A stretch of 64,000 bases of DNA from Malus domestica (GCF_042453785.1 NC_091661.1:30123501-30187500); one strand, 5' to 3'; counted from the stretch's first letter, positions 46,245 through 59,239 are shown. Numbers and translations: made by a program. The notes: a model not told the origin generated them from the sequence alone.

Positions 46245-49200
46245 TCACCAGTTGAAGCTAATGGACTCGAAGTGCAAATTATCTGCCGAACGAGATGAAC
46301 AGATTTTGGCAACATCATGTCTCATCTTCCTTGGCCCACACACCAACACTCCAATATCAGATCCCTTGGACGCCAACAGAATTTCTGGGTTGCAAACAGA
46401 AACAGTAATTAATCACTTATCCAAAAATGTGTTACTACAAGAAGTAAACATGACAATGGTCGTTAATACTAGAGAGATAATTAATTAACTTACTCTTGAG
46501 ATCAGGCCTTGTTCCATAATGCACCAGTGTGGCTTGAGCAATTAGGGTTTCAGGATGATGTGGAAGGCCTTCAAGTTCTATTTCATGAGCTGGCGCTTCC
46601 CCATTTTGGATTTGTTTCCCTTCCAAGGCATTTAGTTGTCTCTTGCACCAAAGAAAAGTTACACTAGATACCAGCAAAATACAAGAACAGACCAAAAACA
46701 TGTACCAGAGACAGATAAAAGACTGGTGATAAACTTCACCAGTGTTGTGGTCAATCGGGTAAATGTAGAAACGAGTGGTAAGTCCCAAAGTAACGAGAAA
46801 CAAGACGAATGAGGACGAGATTGTTGCACCAAGCCACAGCCAACTGCTTGGACCTAAAACCCTAGAAATGGGTGAGTCCAATGGGTCGGCCTTAAAGGAC
46901 ACTGTTTGGATGGGCTTCCAAGCCAATGCCGGCGGCTGTTCTGTCTCTCTGGTGACATAGGCTTCAATTTTCAAATCTACATGGGAAAAATCGGAAGGGG
47001 TTGAAGAAATAGGAAGCAAGAGTTGTAGCATGGACAGATCATCTGTGTTCTTGAAGGCACATATGAGCCGTACACGTGGCAAATGGGAATCGGGTTTGGT
47101 GGTTTGGAAAATAATTTCACGGATTATGGAAATGAGAGAAGTGATTCCACTGCCTCCACTGAACATCACCAGAGCCTCGTGCCTTAGAAAATGAGATGAA
47201 ATGGGGCCATAAGGTCCTTCGACAGAAGCTTGGACATGATCCACATTTGAAGACAGTTGCTTGTAGAGTTTTTGAGACCAACTTCCTTCACTCTTGATAA
47301 CAACACTGAGATTGTGTGGCTCCATGTTAGGGTTTGAAGTCACTGTAAATGGGTGCCATTGCAGCTTGGATATGCTTGGCACGTTTATAAACAAGATGCT
47401 AGTGGGATTATAATCCAATCCTGAAACAAAAAAATAAAAAATAAAAACAAGGTTACTGATTCACGTTTTATAATATAAGTGGATATACATTCATATTTTC
47501 AAATGTTAGGATGTAATATTAATAAACTAATACCTAACACATGGCAGTGGCACGTACCAGTGCAACATATTTGATGGTGGTTAGAGATAAATGCGTTATT
47601 AATTCATGCGTTATAATATGAGTATATAGTTAATATTTTCCAAACCTAGCTGGGGTATAATAGCTGATATTTCTAAACCTAGCGTACAATATAATCAGAC
47701 AGATATATACACACTATGTGAGAAGTATAAATGTGACATACATATTTAATGGTGCTTAAAGCTAATAATGTTACTGATCCATGAGTTATAATATGGGTTA
47801 ACAACAAAGTTGATATTTTCCAGCACGTGACATGAACTCAACGTATTTAATGACGACTAGAGCAAAATTAGTTACCTTGGGTCTTGGCGAAGTTGAGCTC
47901 AATGGTACCACATGGTAAAACGCGAGCTGAGACTAACCCAGCTCGTTGGTACGACTGTAAAAATCTCAAGTATCGATCGACGATGAAGAGGAAGATGCCG
48001 GGGAGGAGCATGCAGAAGTAGGAAGCACCGACATGCAGTGCGTAGAAGAAGATGTAGAGTGCGTAGAGATGGTGGGTGTAAAAAAAAAGTTCAAACATTT
48101 TACGCCTAAAGCGAGGAATGCTTGTGATCCACATGGCCATTGCCAACACAATTGCAATCTCCCCAGCTACATTTGATACATAGGTTTTGCTCCACTCAAG
48201 CAGCTGCAATTAATTAATGTCCAACACACATTAAAGGATTGACCACAACAGCTTAATTAGGTAATTTTGTAGTAAATTAGTTGGACAGAGAGTGCTAGTA
48301 CTGGTAGTTCTTGTACTATACAAACGTATGTGAGCGGCTGCAATATATGTATGCTTGCCTGTATATTAAATAGCTCCATTTTCTATTCATTTCGATACCA
48401 TGCGGATTGATCAACCCGCATTTGGTGATATTTCTCTTCCTTGTTAAGATGGAATCAATTAATTAATAAGGGTATGTAGAAGAAAAAAAAATTGGTGTTT
48501 AAATAGCACTCCCTGTTTAGGGTGGTGCTATCCACATTATTGTCATGTTTATTGACGATGAAAACTAATTTTAGCATTACCGCCATTTGTATATGGAGTT
48601 AATCATGTCGACGAATCAATCTAGATGAAGTTGCATTCACATGTATATCCGATGGACTAGGTGAATATATAGCAGTATTCATGAAATTTATATGATGAAT
48701 AATGTTAATCGAAAGAAGTGAGATATGTGCATTCCTTCTTGTTGGTACGCAAGTCAAAAGCAATGGCTAATCAACCTATTGGGTTGTTAATGAGTACCCA
48801 TTAAATCCCATTTAATTTGATTTCACATTACACCATCATCATCATCACTAGCAATTTCACTCATATATTATATATGGTGTATCAAATTAAACGGGTCTTA
48901 ATGAATGCCCATTAACAACCCAATAGATTAATTTGCCACCACTATGCAGTACTACTTAGAGGAAAATATATACATAATAAAAAATAAATCATGATGCATG
49001 AAGTCATTTGGTTAGGAATATATCATCATCATGAATTGAATATGGGTGCAGAAATCACGTATGAGAAAAATGCCAAAAAGAAATATATCTTCCCTAATTC
49101 ATGTCCTTGTTATCTATATATGTTTCCATATTATGATTCCTGCCAACCAGCCTACAATACCTAGACATCGACATGATGTCGAATTTAAGTTGAACCACTC

Positions 49201-50473
49201 AATTCTTCTAATCTCTTCCTTTTTGAAATTATTCTCAAGCTCTAGATATTCCACAGTATACTACAAAACAAGAAGAAATACATAAAGCAACATAATTCCG
49301 CATATTCTCTTCTCACAACTAGAAAACAAGACAATCGTTTTCATGAATCCCATGCATAATACAACCAAATTAAGATAAAAGATATTAGCTATATACAAGA
49401 TTAATTGAGACAATGAATTAATTAAAGATAAAAAAAAGATGATTGAATTAGTTAATTACCAGAACCATCTGATTAGTCATGGTCCAGTAGATGACGAACC
49501 CTAGGGTATGTGCAGCAAAGAGGATCATCGAGAGATGGCCGAGCCAAATATGATACTTAATACTTGACTCAGATGTGAGCCCGAAGAGAGGTAAAATCGA
49601 TGATCCTCGAGTTACAGGAAAGAAGAGAAGTGCCCAGCAAATGTTCCCAATGTAACCTAATCTCAATGACACACTTCGAAACTTCGCTTCCCACCTGTCA
49701 TATAATTAATCTTAATTAACATGAATTTAATTGACTAAAATCAAGAGAATAAAAAAATTAATTGATCGTTCTTTTAAAAGTCATGTAAGAAAGGATATAT
49801 ATGTATATGCTTACACTTTCTCGCCAGGCAAATGCATATGGAGGTGGCCGAAGCTGACATATAAGTAATTGGTAAGAGACCAGACCAAGAGTGCAACAAA
49901 CATGAGTCCAAAAGCAAGCTCCATTGCAGTGACAATTCCCAGAGGAGCCTTCACAATTACCGGACGTTTCCAAAAGGCTAATCGTTTTGTAATGACGCCG
50001 GTAGTGGTAGTACTGCACCAGTCAAGATCGATGAGCATATTAACGAAATTATCATTTGTTATAAATTGTATAGAAGTTGTATTATAGTATTAAACCTTGT
50101 GGAGGATGACGACCTAGTTGATTTGTTTTGGAGATGGAGATAAACACAGCTCAAAGCTGCTATTAACATCATTGGGAATGAGAAGAGCAGAAGATTAACC
50201 CCTGTAAATTATTACATGACACAACACAAGGTTATGTTATGAACTTATAAGCATAATATCAACCTTAATTAAATTGATTAAGCAAGCAAATGTAATTAAG
50301 GAAGAGAAAAAACCTTGCTCTCCAAAATATGTAGAATTGAGCTTGCTTTGTAAGTTGGGTTTCCAGTCATTTTTGTAGGTTTTTGTAGGCAGCACAATCC
50401 AAATCATAAGCCATCCAAGAAACACCACAAGGAAAATCAACCTTAAAATTAACACTACTATCTGACTGCTCAT
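46245..50473 (-). CDS. Ferric-chelate reductase (FRO family), seven exons
   Basis: Exons (minus strand) 50473-50314, 50201-50096, 50012-49815, 49694-49460, 48203-47876, 47420-46494 and 46384-46245 join in frame to 697 residues, within the family's usual 690-750. The protein is a multi-pass membrane flavocytochrome that passes electrons from cytosolic NADPH through FAD and two hemes to Fe(III)- or Cu(II)-chelates outside the membrane. Visible signals: N-terminal membrane segment; His203, His207 and His217 (YHIWLGH...AAH) and His277 and His290 as heme-ligand candidates; FAD-binding HPFTVTSN at 365-372; NAD(P)H-binding GPYG at 411-414 and FSGGSGIT at 429-436; VLVCGPRKMRHDVAKICSS near the end; and the family's C-terminal HFESISFNW. 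Start: the first ATG, giving a hydrophobic N-terminus. It resembles the FRO2/4/5 group at the plasma membrane more than the plastid FRO7 type, but the exact paralog is not certain. A broken tandem copy lies downstream. Confidence 0.93.
48762..48946. repeat. Fold-back MITE in FRO intron 4
   Basis: The left arm AATGGCTAATCAACCTATTGGGTTGTTAATG... TTTAATTTGA is matched by the inverse of TCAAATTAAACGGG... CATTAACAACCCAATAGATTAATTTGCC on the right. The insertion accounts for part of the unusually long 1256-bp fourth intron. Confidence 0.8.
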
Positions 50474-51639
50474 CCTGCCGTTTGAGAGGAGTGTCAGTGA
50501 GAAGCTTAGCTATTCGGAAAAATACAACCTTCTGCTGTGCAACTAAAGCAATTTATAGGCGAGAGTCGTACATAAGGTTGAGGAGAGAGGCATTTTTCAT
50601 TCCCATTTACAACTCCTTAGTAAACGCCTTACGTGACGATATCAGGTAGCGTTATTCACAGTCCAAAAAAGTCATCATACGCTACTTTTAATTTGCCAAT
50701 TCAATGTACAATGAACTAGTGAGTGGACTTTGAAATACTTACAAATTAATTCAAGTGATATGTAAGTATATTAGGAATGCACATTGGGATTAATATGAGA
50801 AAAATTATCAGATAAATTCAAGTGAATCGTGAAGAGTGCATAATGACGTAATGAAATTTTATTACACGAGAGCAAGTGTCAGTTAACTTCAAGTGTCTTA
50901 TGAAGAACTCACAACAACTTTTAAAGTGAATAGCAGTTCCCACTCGAATCCAATAATTCAATAACTTCTCCATATGAAATGATTTTAGACTCTAGCCTCA
51001 GAAAAAGGTCTGTCGTGAACATAATTATTTAATTTTTGACAACTAATTTATTCCTTTTCATTTATAAGTGAGAAGTTTTAATTTCAATTTCGGGATACTC
51101 GAAATCGATTTGATAAATTAATTCGCATATTAAAATTTCAATTATATCTTGGTTTCTGTACTTGCATGACCATATGGAATGTGTCTAGATTAGCAAGAAG
51201 AGTAGACTTTTTAGGGCGTAATGAAAGTACAGTTGACCAATGGCTGAATTCGGGCAATGTAGTACAGGTGGTACAAATAGTTGACATAAACAGAAGATCA
51301 GTACATTAATCATGTTTTGGATGTGATATTATAAACAGACACATATAATAACGTCATTAGATTGGTAATACTATGCAGAAATGTGATTGTCGCATCGAAT
51401 AATTATTGTTTTAATCAATATTTAATTAATGGTCAGAATTCTTTATCCATGGTCTCCGTGCTTATTGCAAAAAATACATCATATTTGATGGTCAACATTC
51501 ATTATTAATTAATTAATTATTCCTAAGCTCAAAGATTTCCCGTTTGGATACAACTACCAAACCTTATCCCACTAAGTGAGTCAGTTGTATAAATCCTAGA
51601 ATGGCATTGTTCTCGGTTAGAATATGTAATCTACATTTT
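50474..51639. promoter_or_regulatory. FRO upstream region
   Basis: This is the promoter side of the minus-strand FRO gene and the 3' side of the DUF819 gene. No specific iron-response element is recognised. A SINE-like stretch may lie at 51050-51140. Confidence 0.4.
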
Positions 51640-54233
51640 CTACAAGCGTCTGAGGACTATCATTCCAAAACCAATGCCAAGAAATGTTGCAATGGCAATT
51701 CCAAATATGCCTGCAAGGATTGCAGGAACAACCAAAGAATCCCATCCCTTGGTCCCGGCCATGCCGCCTGCTGTCGTTGGCCCTCCGATATTGGCGTTGG
51801 AAGCCAAGAGTAACAGTTTTAAATCCAAGTGAAATAGCTTTCCCAATCCAAGTACCACGGCAAGATGGACGGTCACTTGAACTAGAGCAAAGAAAAAGAT
51901 ACTAGGTGCGGTGTTGATGACATTCCATATGCTCCCGCTAGCCCCCAACACTGCGAAGAATACCTGTTGCGAAGCGCCCCATGTAAAAACAATATCGTTT
52001 CAAAACGCATACTAGAACTGAATGTGGACCAACAGAGAAATGATTTAGATAGGTAGTTTGATAGAAAGATAGAAAGAATGATTTGCAGTTACCTGCATCA
52101 AAAGCAAAGCAACGGTATCCCCAGCAGGTGCAAGGTAAGCGAAACGTGTCGGGAGAAGAGTTGCTAATATGACAACAGCGGCTGTTATCATTGGCAAGCT
52201 GCCTCCTGGAATTCCACACAATCCTGTGAGATATGTGGAAGCCTTGCATATCACAAACGATGTAGCAAGAGCAGTGGCAGTTTCTACAACAGGCAGCTTT
52301 CTGTCGTAATTGGATTCCGTTTGCATTGAAACATCTGCCAATTAGAAATATCTGCAAAGATTATTTAAAGCTGGCATGCCTTTAGATAATAACAGGGAAC
52401 GAAAAATTATCATCAGCCAAAGAAGTTCGACGCAGGATGAGAAATTCATACCATCAGTTGATGTTGAGGCCTCGGGAGGTATTTTAGAGGCCAAGGCAAA
52501 CAACACCATGAAATACAGAGCACAAATAACATTGTCTGCTGCTACTCCTGCAGCCATGACCGATGGAGAAACACCGAGAGCCTCTGAAATCGCAACATAA
52601 TTAACAGCTACAGCAATAAACCAAACAGAAAAAAGAGAAAGAAAACGTTTTAGTCATAACTATATAAACTCGTACGGTTAAACACACCGATTCAGAAGCA
52701 CCAAAACTAAGCTTCAAAAGACAAACGTAGAATCATGTGTTCAGTTGTAGGATGCATAACATGTTCATTTAATAGACATGATAACATGGACAGACAGAAA
52801 GGCTACTTTTTCTTGTGTATTGGTTAGCTCCAAGTATACCAAGATCCAAGAATCCTTGATTTCCTTTCCCTTGAAATGCCCGTAAGAGAATATATGCAGC
52901 TTGAGTGTTCAAATTATAACTGGCCAAACTGACGATGATGAGATTGCTACTTAGAGATCAAGAAACGTATTACAATCATACGATCTGTTTACTGAATATC
53001 CATAAACATAAGCTGACATCTCCAAAGACACTTACATCCACCAATATAGCTACCCATGAGAGCAGAAGCTATTTTCCAATTATCTGGACCAAGTGATCGC
53101 ATGGGCACCATTTGAAATGCCACGAGAGTTCCAACCATAGTCGCAACTGTTACATACATGAAGTTACAAATAATCAGTATGAAACTTCAATGCCACTAGC
53201 TCATACAAAAAAACCGGTCAAAACTCAACATATTGATCCCGTTTAGAATCACGAGCAAGAAAATATTACCTGATCCAAGCACGAAAGCTAAGAGCAAAGT
53301 CCCCGTGGACCGCATCACACTGCGCAAGTCAGCTCTATATAATAGCAATGGAATAGATAATGGTAGAAGGAACTCCAAGACAATGGAATATGCAGGCGCT
53401 TCAAAAGGAATTATGCCAAAATTACTTGCTGCAAGCCCAACCAAAGTGCTTACAAGGGCAGCACTCACCATCCCACCAATCTTCGTCTTCTCGGACCTTG
53501 AAATTGAATCCACAAATATACATTCGCTCAATGTAAGCTCAAATCAAGTCATTCATTATTAGCAAAAATCTCATTTCCCAGCATCAACACAGAATAAAAA
53601 TTTCTCTTCTCGAATCTCGGGCGTCCAATAAGAACATGGGCATGTTTGGTTTGATTGCAATTATGATTTCCAGACAGTGAATTGGTCAAAGCTCAAATCA
53701 TTTTCTTTCGACCGATGAAATTTTCCCGGCAACCAAACGGATATATGTAATTAGCAAGTGTGAACAGGCATCAAAAGAAATTATAATTTGTATTATCTGG
53801 TGTCAAACAAGAACATGGGCATGTTTGGATTGATTAGAAGTATGATTTCCATGCAGTGAATTACCAAAAGCTCAAATCTTTTTCTCTACGATCGATGACA
53901 TTTTCTCGGCAACCAAACAGTAACTAAAATGTGAGAAAAAAACTGAAGGGGGTATTAGCATTACCAGAGACCAAAAGCACCGGTGGCGAACAGGGCGGTC
54001 CATAAGCCCCAGTGGTCATCCGGAGCGACGATAGGCTGCCTGAGCTGTGACGTAATTACCCTTGTCGCTTGGACGCATTTGCGGCTCCGAGGACGAGTCA
54101 ACGGCAAGAGAAGCGTTCCATTAACGGCGTGAGACGGAAAAGGGTTGGGTTTGACTCGTTTGACTGGTGAGAGTGATGGAGTGGGAGTGGCGGGAAGGTG
54201 GAGTAACGGCCATGTGACGGGGAGAGAAGCCAT
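51640..54233 (-). CDS. DUF819 membrane protein, plastid-type, tandem copy 1
   Basis: Exons (minus strand) 54233-53965, 53496-53270, 53146-53036, 52607-52452, 52334-52093 and 51963-51640 give 442 residues in frame. The first 70 residues are rich in Ser, Pro, Thr and Arg with few acids, typical of a chloroplast transit peptide. [17 protein letters not shown] and then about ten hydrophobic segments follow, with the family phrases [64 protein letters not shown] and [18 protein letters not shown]819 is a bacterial-type membrane family with a sodium-symporter-like fold; the substrate in plants is not established. It is probably in a plastid envelope or thylakoid membrane (inference). The first intron (53497-53964) contains an internal duplication. 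The gene downstream on the same strand is FRO. Confidence 0.9.
53620..53925. repeat. Direct duplication in intron 1 of DUF819 copy 1
   Basis: AAGAACATGGGCATGTTTGG ... CAGTGAATT ... AAAGCTCAAATC ... CGGCAACCAAAC occurs at about 53631-53742 and 53810-53920 with substitutions. It does not affect coding. Confidence 0.85.
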
Positions 54234-54539
54234 TAACGTTTCGGGACGGAGGTTTCAGTGCATGAGCTCTTCTGAACCTCTCTGGTCTATTTGGTACTTT
54301 TTGCAGTTGAGGATGACGTGGCAGATTGTGAGCTGATGAACAGTGCACTTGTGGATCACTTCTAATCATTAGTATGTTTGCCCTATGAATATTCAAGACC
54401 GCTTCATTAAATGCAAGTGCTTTTGCTTCCTCAAAAGCACCTACTAAAAATGCCGTTTCAGAATTCGTATCTAAATTCAGCAACGCTTTTTAAGTTTTTC
54501 TGTTAAACATACACTTTGTTTTGTGTTAATTTTTCCGTT

Positions 54540-54910
54540 AGTTTTAAGTACTCTATATTTTTTCTTAAAGTCTATTTCCAAGTCTTCTTAGGTCTTCCGC
54601 TATCCCTTTTGTCCCCGCCTCCGTCTTATAGTCACATCTTCTAAGCGGAACATCTATACGTCTTCTGTTCACGTTTCCAAACCATCTTGACCAACTTTCT
54701 ATTATCTTATCTTCAATTAAAGCAACTCCTACTTTACCTGACATACTCGTTTTTAATCTTGTCATTTCTCGTGAATCCGCACTTTAATGAAACATCCTCA
54801 TCTCCATTGCATGTTTCTTTTTGACAGCTCAACATTCTATGCCACAAAGCATTGTTGACCTTATTGTCATCCTATAAAATTTTCTATTAAGCTTTAGTGG
54901 CAGACTACGA
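54540..54910 (-). mobile_element. LINE 3'-terminal remnant between the DUF819 copies
   Basis: The minus strand reads TRLKTSMSGKVGVALIEDKI, then WSRWFGNVNRRRIDVPLRRC and a degraded LRRLG tail. This is the C-terminal pattern of plant L1-type reverse transcriptase proteins (RLRWFGHV.RR..DAPVRRC). It is a fragment only. It may have arrived after the duplication, since it lies exactly in the spacer. Confidence 0.7.
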
Positions 54911-55094
54911 TCCTACAACACACCATATATACGATGACTAGGATTCCGTTGGTTTATTACATACATGTATATTGCAATGCCAGACATGGTGGTGAGTTAT
55001 CTACATATCTTCCAACTTACCCCTATTGTCTGCCTTGTTCACATTTGTTACAGATTTGAAACATTTCTGCTAATCATCAATGGAAAGTTTCACA

Positions 55095-57431
55095 TTACAT
55101 GTATTTTAGAACCGCAACCCCAAATCCAATGCCGATGAAAGTTGCGATCGCAATGCCAAAAATGCCGACAAGAATACCAGGAACAATCATAGAAGGCCAC
55201 TCTTTGGCCGTAGCCATTCCGCATGCTGTTGTAGGGCCTCCAACATTGGCATTCGACGCTATAAGCAACTGCTTTAGGTCAAACCCCAATAGCTTTCCCA
55301 TTCCGAGTATCACAGCAAGATGAACAGCAACCTGGATTAAAGCGAATAAGAAGATACTAGGAGCGGTGTTAATCACACTCCATATGTTCCCGCTTGCTCC
55401 CACGACTGTAAAAAATACCTGTTTGCCAAAATCAAGTCAGTTCGTGTAAGACATCCGCCCGCTAGACCTACATTAGAGAAGACGAGAATGTTCCTTACCT
55501 GCATTAGGATCATAGCCATAGCCTCACCAGTTGGTGCGAGATACGCAAACTGTCTAGGAAACACAGTCGCCAGAATAACAACAATGGCTGTCACAGCTGG
55601 AAGGATACCTCCTTGAATTCCATAATATTTCGTGACGTAATGGCCAGCCTTGCAGATGGCTAAGGACACGGCAAGGGACGTAGCAGTTTGTATCAGAGGA
55701 AGCTTGTTTGCAGGCTCAGAGTCTGCATCCTTTGCAATGCCTGCCAATTAGATTTCGAGTATCTGTTAGTGGCCACAAGTTCCTTCCGGCTATATGTTCA
55801 AATGCATCCATTCAAAATAAGGAAGCTTAACCAACAACAAATCCACCTTGATATCCCACAATTATGCCATAACAAGGTAGAAATTTACACACCATCGCCA
55901 GATACTGGAGGCTCAGGAGGTACTCTAGAAGCCAACGCGAACAATGTTGAAAAATATACAGCACAAATGACATTATCTGCGGCTAGGCCAGCCGCTAAAA
56001 TTGACGGAGAGACCCCAAGAGCTTCAGATATGGCAACATAATTGACAGCTACATAAAACAAATTGCAAATACTTAGTCCGCACAACCAAATAGGCTCAAT
56101 TTGTTCGTGTGAGGACATAAATCTATAAAGTTGTAAGTACATTACCTCCACCGATATGTCTGCCCATGAGTGCAGCTGCTATTTTCCAACTGTTTGAACC
56201 AAGCGATCGCATTGGCACCAATAGATACGCCACCACTGTTCCAACTGTTGTTGCAACTATGGTACACACAAAGGGGCAAGAAATCAAAATCAAGAGGAAG
56301 CAAAGACCAAAACCAAAAACCCGCATCAAGTTGAGCACATATTCTTATGGCTGCATATATTCGTGTACTAACAATTTCTATGTCATGAAATAATCGTTGC
56401 ATATATTCGTGTACTAACAATTTCTATGTCATGAAATAATCGTAGAATCGTTCATATTATGAATCACTCTGTAAAGATCCTCACCGGAAAAAGTCAATTA
56501 AAACTAGGACTCCTTAGTCATAACTGCATAAAAACAGATGAACAAAATTGGTAAAAGCATTATGAACCGTCTATATATTTGCTATAATAGATTGACTAAA
56601 CGATCTTAGTTTTAATTCATTTTTGCCGAGTAGCCAAGCATTGTTTTTTAGAATAAAAGTAACTTCCTTTCTTTTCCAATTAGTTCAATTTACAATTTCC
56701 ACAATGCAAATCATCAAAATTTAAAAAGAAAGAAACAAATAATTAAACAAGTACACAAGAATTAGAAAGGCCATGACTTTCCGAGTACCTGATCCAACCA
56801 AGAAGGCCAAGAGAAGTGCGCCGGTTGATTTGACCACGCGGCGCAAATCCGCCCTGTACAGAAGCAACGGAACAGCCAGCGGGAGCAGGAACTCCAACAC
56901 AATCGAATACGCCGGCGAATTCGAAGAAATGATTCCCAAACTGCTGGCTGCAAGTCCGATCAATATGCTCATCAACGCCCCACTCAATGCGCTCCCAATC
57001 TTCGTGTTCTTCTCCGACCTTTAACAACAAAAATTAAATATAAGGACTCAATTTTTTGAGCTCAACTGAACTGAGCTGAATTTTCCCTTGTTTGGGAAGG
57101 ACGAGAGAGAGAGAGGGTGTTGTGGGGATTACCAGATACCGAAAGCGCCGGTGGCGAAGAGAACCGTCCAGATGCCCCATTGGTCATGAGCAGAGATAAG
57201 AGGGGCGTTCACATTGAGCTGGAAACCGGCCTTGGAAGTAACAGATCGGTCCCGCTTGGGAGGATTCGGAGGGGAGAGAAAGCTCTGATTTGTGCCGATG
57301 ACGGTGGCGCCCGGGGAGGAGGCACGCACACTCAGGCTCAAGTTTTGGCGGGGAGGGAAATGTGACAGTTGGAGCGTCGGCAACGGGGGACGAGAGGCGG
57401 GTGAAATGGTGAGTTTCAATGCCATGGACAT
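55095..57431 (-). CDS. DUF819 membrane protein, plastid-type, tandem copy 2
   Basis: Exons (minus strand) 57431-57133, 57018-56789, 56256-56146, 56048-55893, 55740-55499 and 55418-55095 give 453 residues. Exons 3-6 are 111, 156, 242 and 324 nt, exactly the lengths in the neighbouring copy, and intron phases agree; only exons 1 and 2 differ slightly. The N-terminus (MSMALKLTISPASRPPLPTL...) looks like a chloroplast transit peptide. The start is placed at ATG 57431; a second ATG two codons later (57425) is equally possible. An in-frame Arg/Glu-rich stretch upstream comes from a CT repeat in the leader and is probably not translated. Family phrases: [79 protein letters not shown]. Function as for copy 1: an unknown transporter-like protein. 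This copy is closer to the RBM18-like gene. Confidence 0.9.
56353..56444. repeat. 46-bp direct duplication in an intron of DUF819 copy 2
   Basis: GCATATATTCGTGTACTAAC ... CATGAAATAATCGT is present twice in a row (56353-56398, 56399-56444), with almost no difference. Confidence 0.9.
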
Positions 57432-57433
57432 CG

Positions 57434-57480
57434 TCTCTCTCTCTCTCTCTCTCTCTCCCTCCCTCCCTCCCTCCCTCTCT
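57434..57480. repeat. (CT)n/(CCCT)n tract in the DUF819 copy 2 leader
   Basis: TCTCTCTCTCTCTCTCTCTC followed by CCCTCCCTCCCTCCCTCC lies just upstream of the start codon, on the plus strand (GA-rich in the transcript). Confidence 0.9.
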
Positions 57481-57599
57481 GCGCTGAGAGAGATTCGTTC
57501 TTCTGGTTGAGATTCAAGGTAGTGGACTCTGGGGGAGCGAGTCACTGAGTTAACTAGTATAATCATCTAAATTTAATAATATTAAGTAATTATTACCTT

Positions 57600-57995
57600 T
57601 TTCGGAAAAGAAAAAAAAATCTCTTTAGGAAAGAATTTCTATTTTTTTTTAAATAAGAATTTATTGTGGAACCCACTCTACGTCAAAAGTTACGACCAGT
57701 CTATTTTGTAAGTTTCAATTCATAAATTATTCTTACAAAAATTCAATTTAATTTGAAATCATCTGTTTGTCTAATTATCATGATGAAATTCATTGATTCT
57801 TATAGAATAATTGTTCGTCAATTTCTTTGAACTTAATTAAATGTCTCAAATATTTCTTATTTCGCTAATATGTTGCAAGGACGATCTTAGATGTGCAACT
57901 TGAAAAATAAACTGCTCGAATTGTTAAAGTTCGATGTGATGTGTGCTCCACAACTAATCCCTACTTTTATAAAAAAAAATGAAAATCTCTTCTCT
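57600..57995. mobile_element. Fold-back MITE (copy 2 of the 21424 family)
   Basis: Shares the loop TTCTTTGAACTTAATTAAATGTCTCAAATATTTC and arms (GGAACCCACTCTACGTCAAA... and ...GTTCGATGTGATGTGTGCTCC, CTAATCCCTACTTTTAT) with 21424-21815, but is much more diverged, so it is the older insertion. Confidence 0.75.
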
Positions 57996-58274
57996 TAATA
58001 ACCTCTGTATCTATTCTATTAAGAGGATAGGGCTTGTCAAATTTTTGCCCCTTTTTCTTCCAATTTTGCCCTCACTTATGAATACACAATGTTGACATGA
58101 GGAGGGCAAAATAATAATTTTGTACCTTTTGACAAAATGACAACCATATCCTTACTTTTCTTATTTTACCCTCTTTTTTTGAGATAATAACAATCATATT
58201 TTCTAATTTTACTCACTTGTGATACACAATATTTACATAAAGAGGACAAAACAGTAATATGTAATATTAAAAAA

Positions 58275-59055
58275 GGGACACTTTGGATGCGGTCTCTATC
58301 TATCAATATTCTTTGATTGAAACCTTGTTAGTTTTTAGTTTTTGATTGATGTCCCTGACATTAATGTAATAATGTAAGTTACTATATTTTTTTAATTAAA
58401 AATTAAAAATTAAAATTTGTAATTGTTTATATTAATGAGATTTTAAATAAAACCCATAATTTATGGGATTAAAAATAATAAAATATAAAATATACTCTCT
58501 ATTATATTGTGTGTGTGTGTATATATACACACATATATGTATGAGTACATTAACCAAAATTAACAAAAAAAGTTATTGTACCAAAACATGGATACATTCT
58601 CAAATCAAAGAAAAAGAATGTACCCATATAAGTTTAAACATGGATTAAAAATTTTGAATGGATTTTATATTAAAAAAAGGGTACATTTTACATATAACAA
58701 ATTGATATATTTGAGAATTGGTACATTTAAGATTAAAAAAATTGAAAAATTATATGAATGGGTACATTTAAGATTAAAAAAATTGAGAATCTTTTTATAT
58801 ATAAAAAAAAAACTAATAGGTACAAACTTAATTTAATTTAATTTTTTATTATTTTGGAAATGTTTGAATTGAAAATTAATTAGAAGTTTAATAGAGGTGT
58901 GAGTATTAAACCCTAAATTAATTACTAATTTTTATATTAAAAAATTATATAATAAACATGTAAATTCATTATCACATTAATGCTAGGGACTTGAATCAAA
59001 ATTTGAGAACTAATAAGGTCTTAGTCAATGAACAATAAAAACTAGGGATGAGATA
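58275..59055. mobile_element. Fold-back element with GTACATT-rich centre
   Basis: The left arm (TTGATTGAAACCTTGTTAGTTTTTAG... GTCCCTGACATTAATGTAATAATG) is complementary to the right arm (CATTATCACATTAATGCTAGGGAC... GAACTAATAAGGTCTTAGTCAATG). The centre contains short repeats of GGTACATTTAAGATTAAAAAAATTGA. No transposase. Confidence 0.7.
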
Positions 59056-59082
59056 CTAATTTTTCCATTAAAAAAATATACA

Positions 59083-59131
59083 CTTCAACAACAACAACAA
59101 CAAAGCCTTTTCCCACTAAGTGGGGTCGGCT

Positions 59132-59140
<9 letters not shown>
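59083..59140 (-). mobile_element. LINE 3' terminus
   Basis: CAACAACAACAACAAAGCCTTTTCCCACTAAGTGGGGTCGGCTAT is the inverse of the plant L1-family end ATAGCCGACCCCACTTAGTGGG...TTGTTGTTG. Only the terminus is present. Confidence 0.75.
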
Positions 59141-59164
<24 letters not shown>

Positions 59165-59239
59165 TTAAAAAAAAATATATATATACACTTATTAAGAGAA
59201 ATTGTTCACACGTTGTGTGTGTTCTCTGCTAGTATATAT

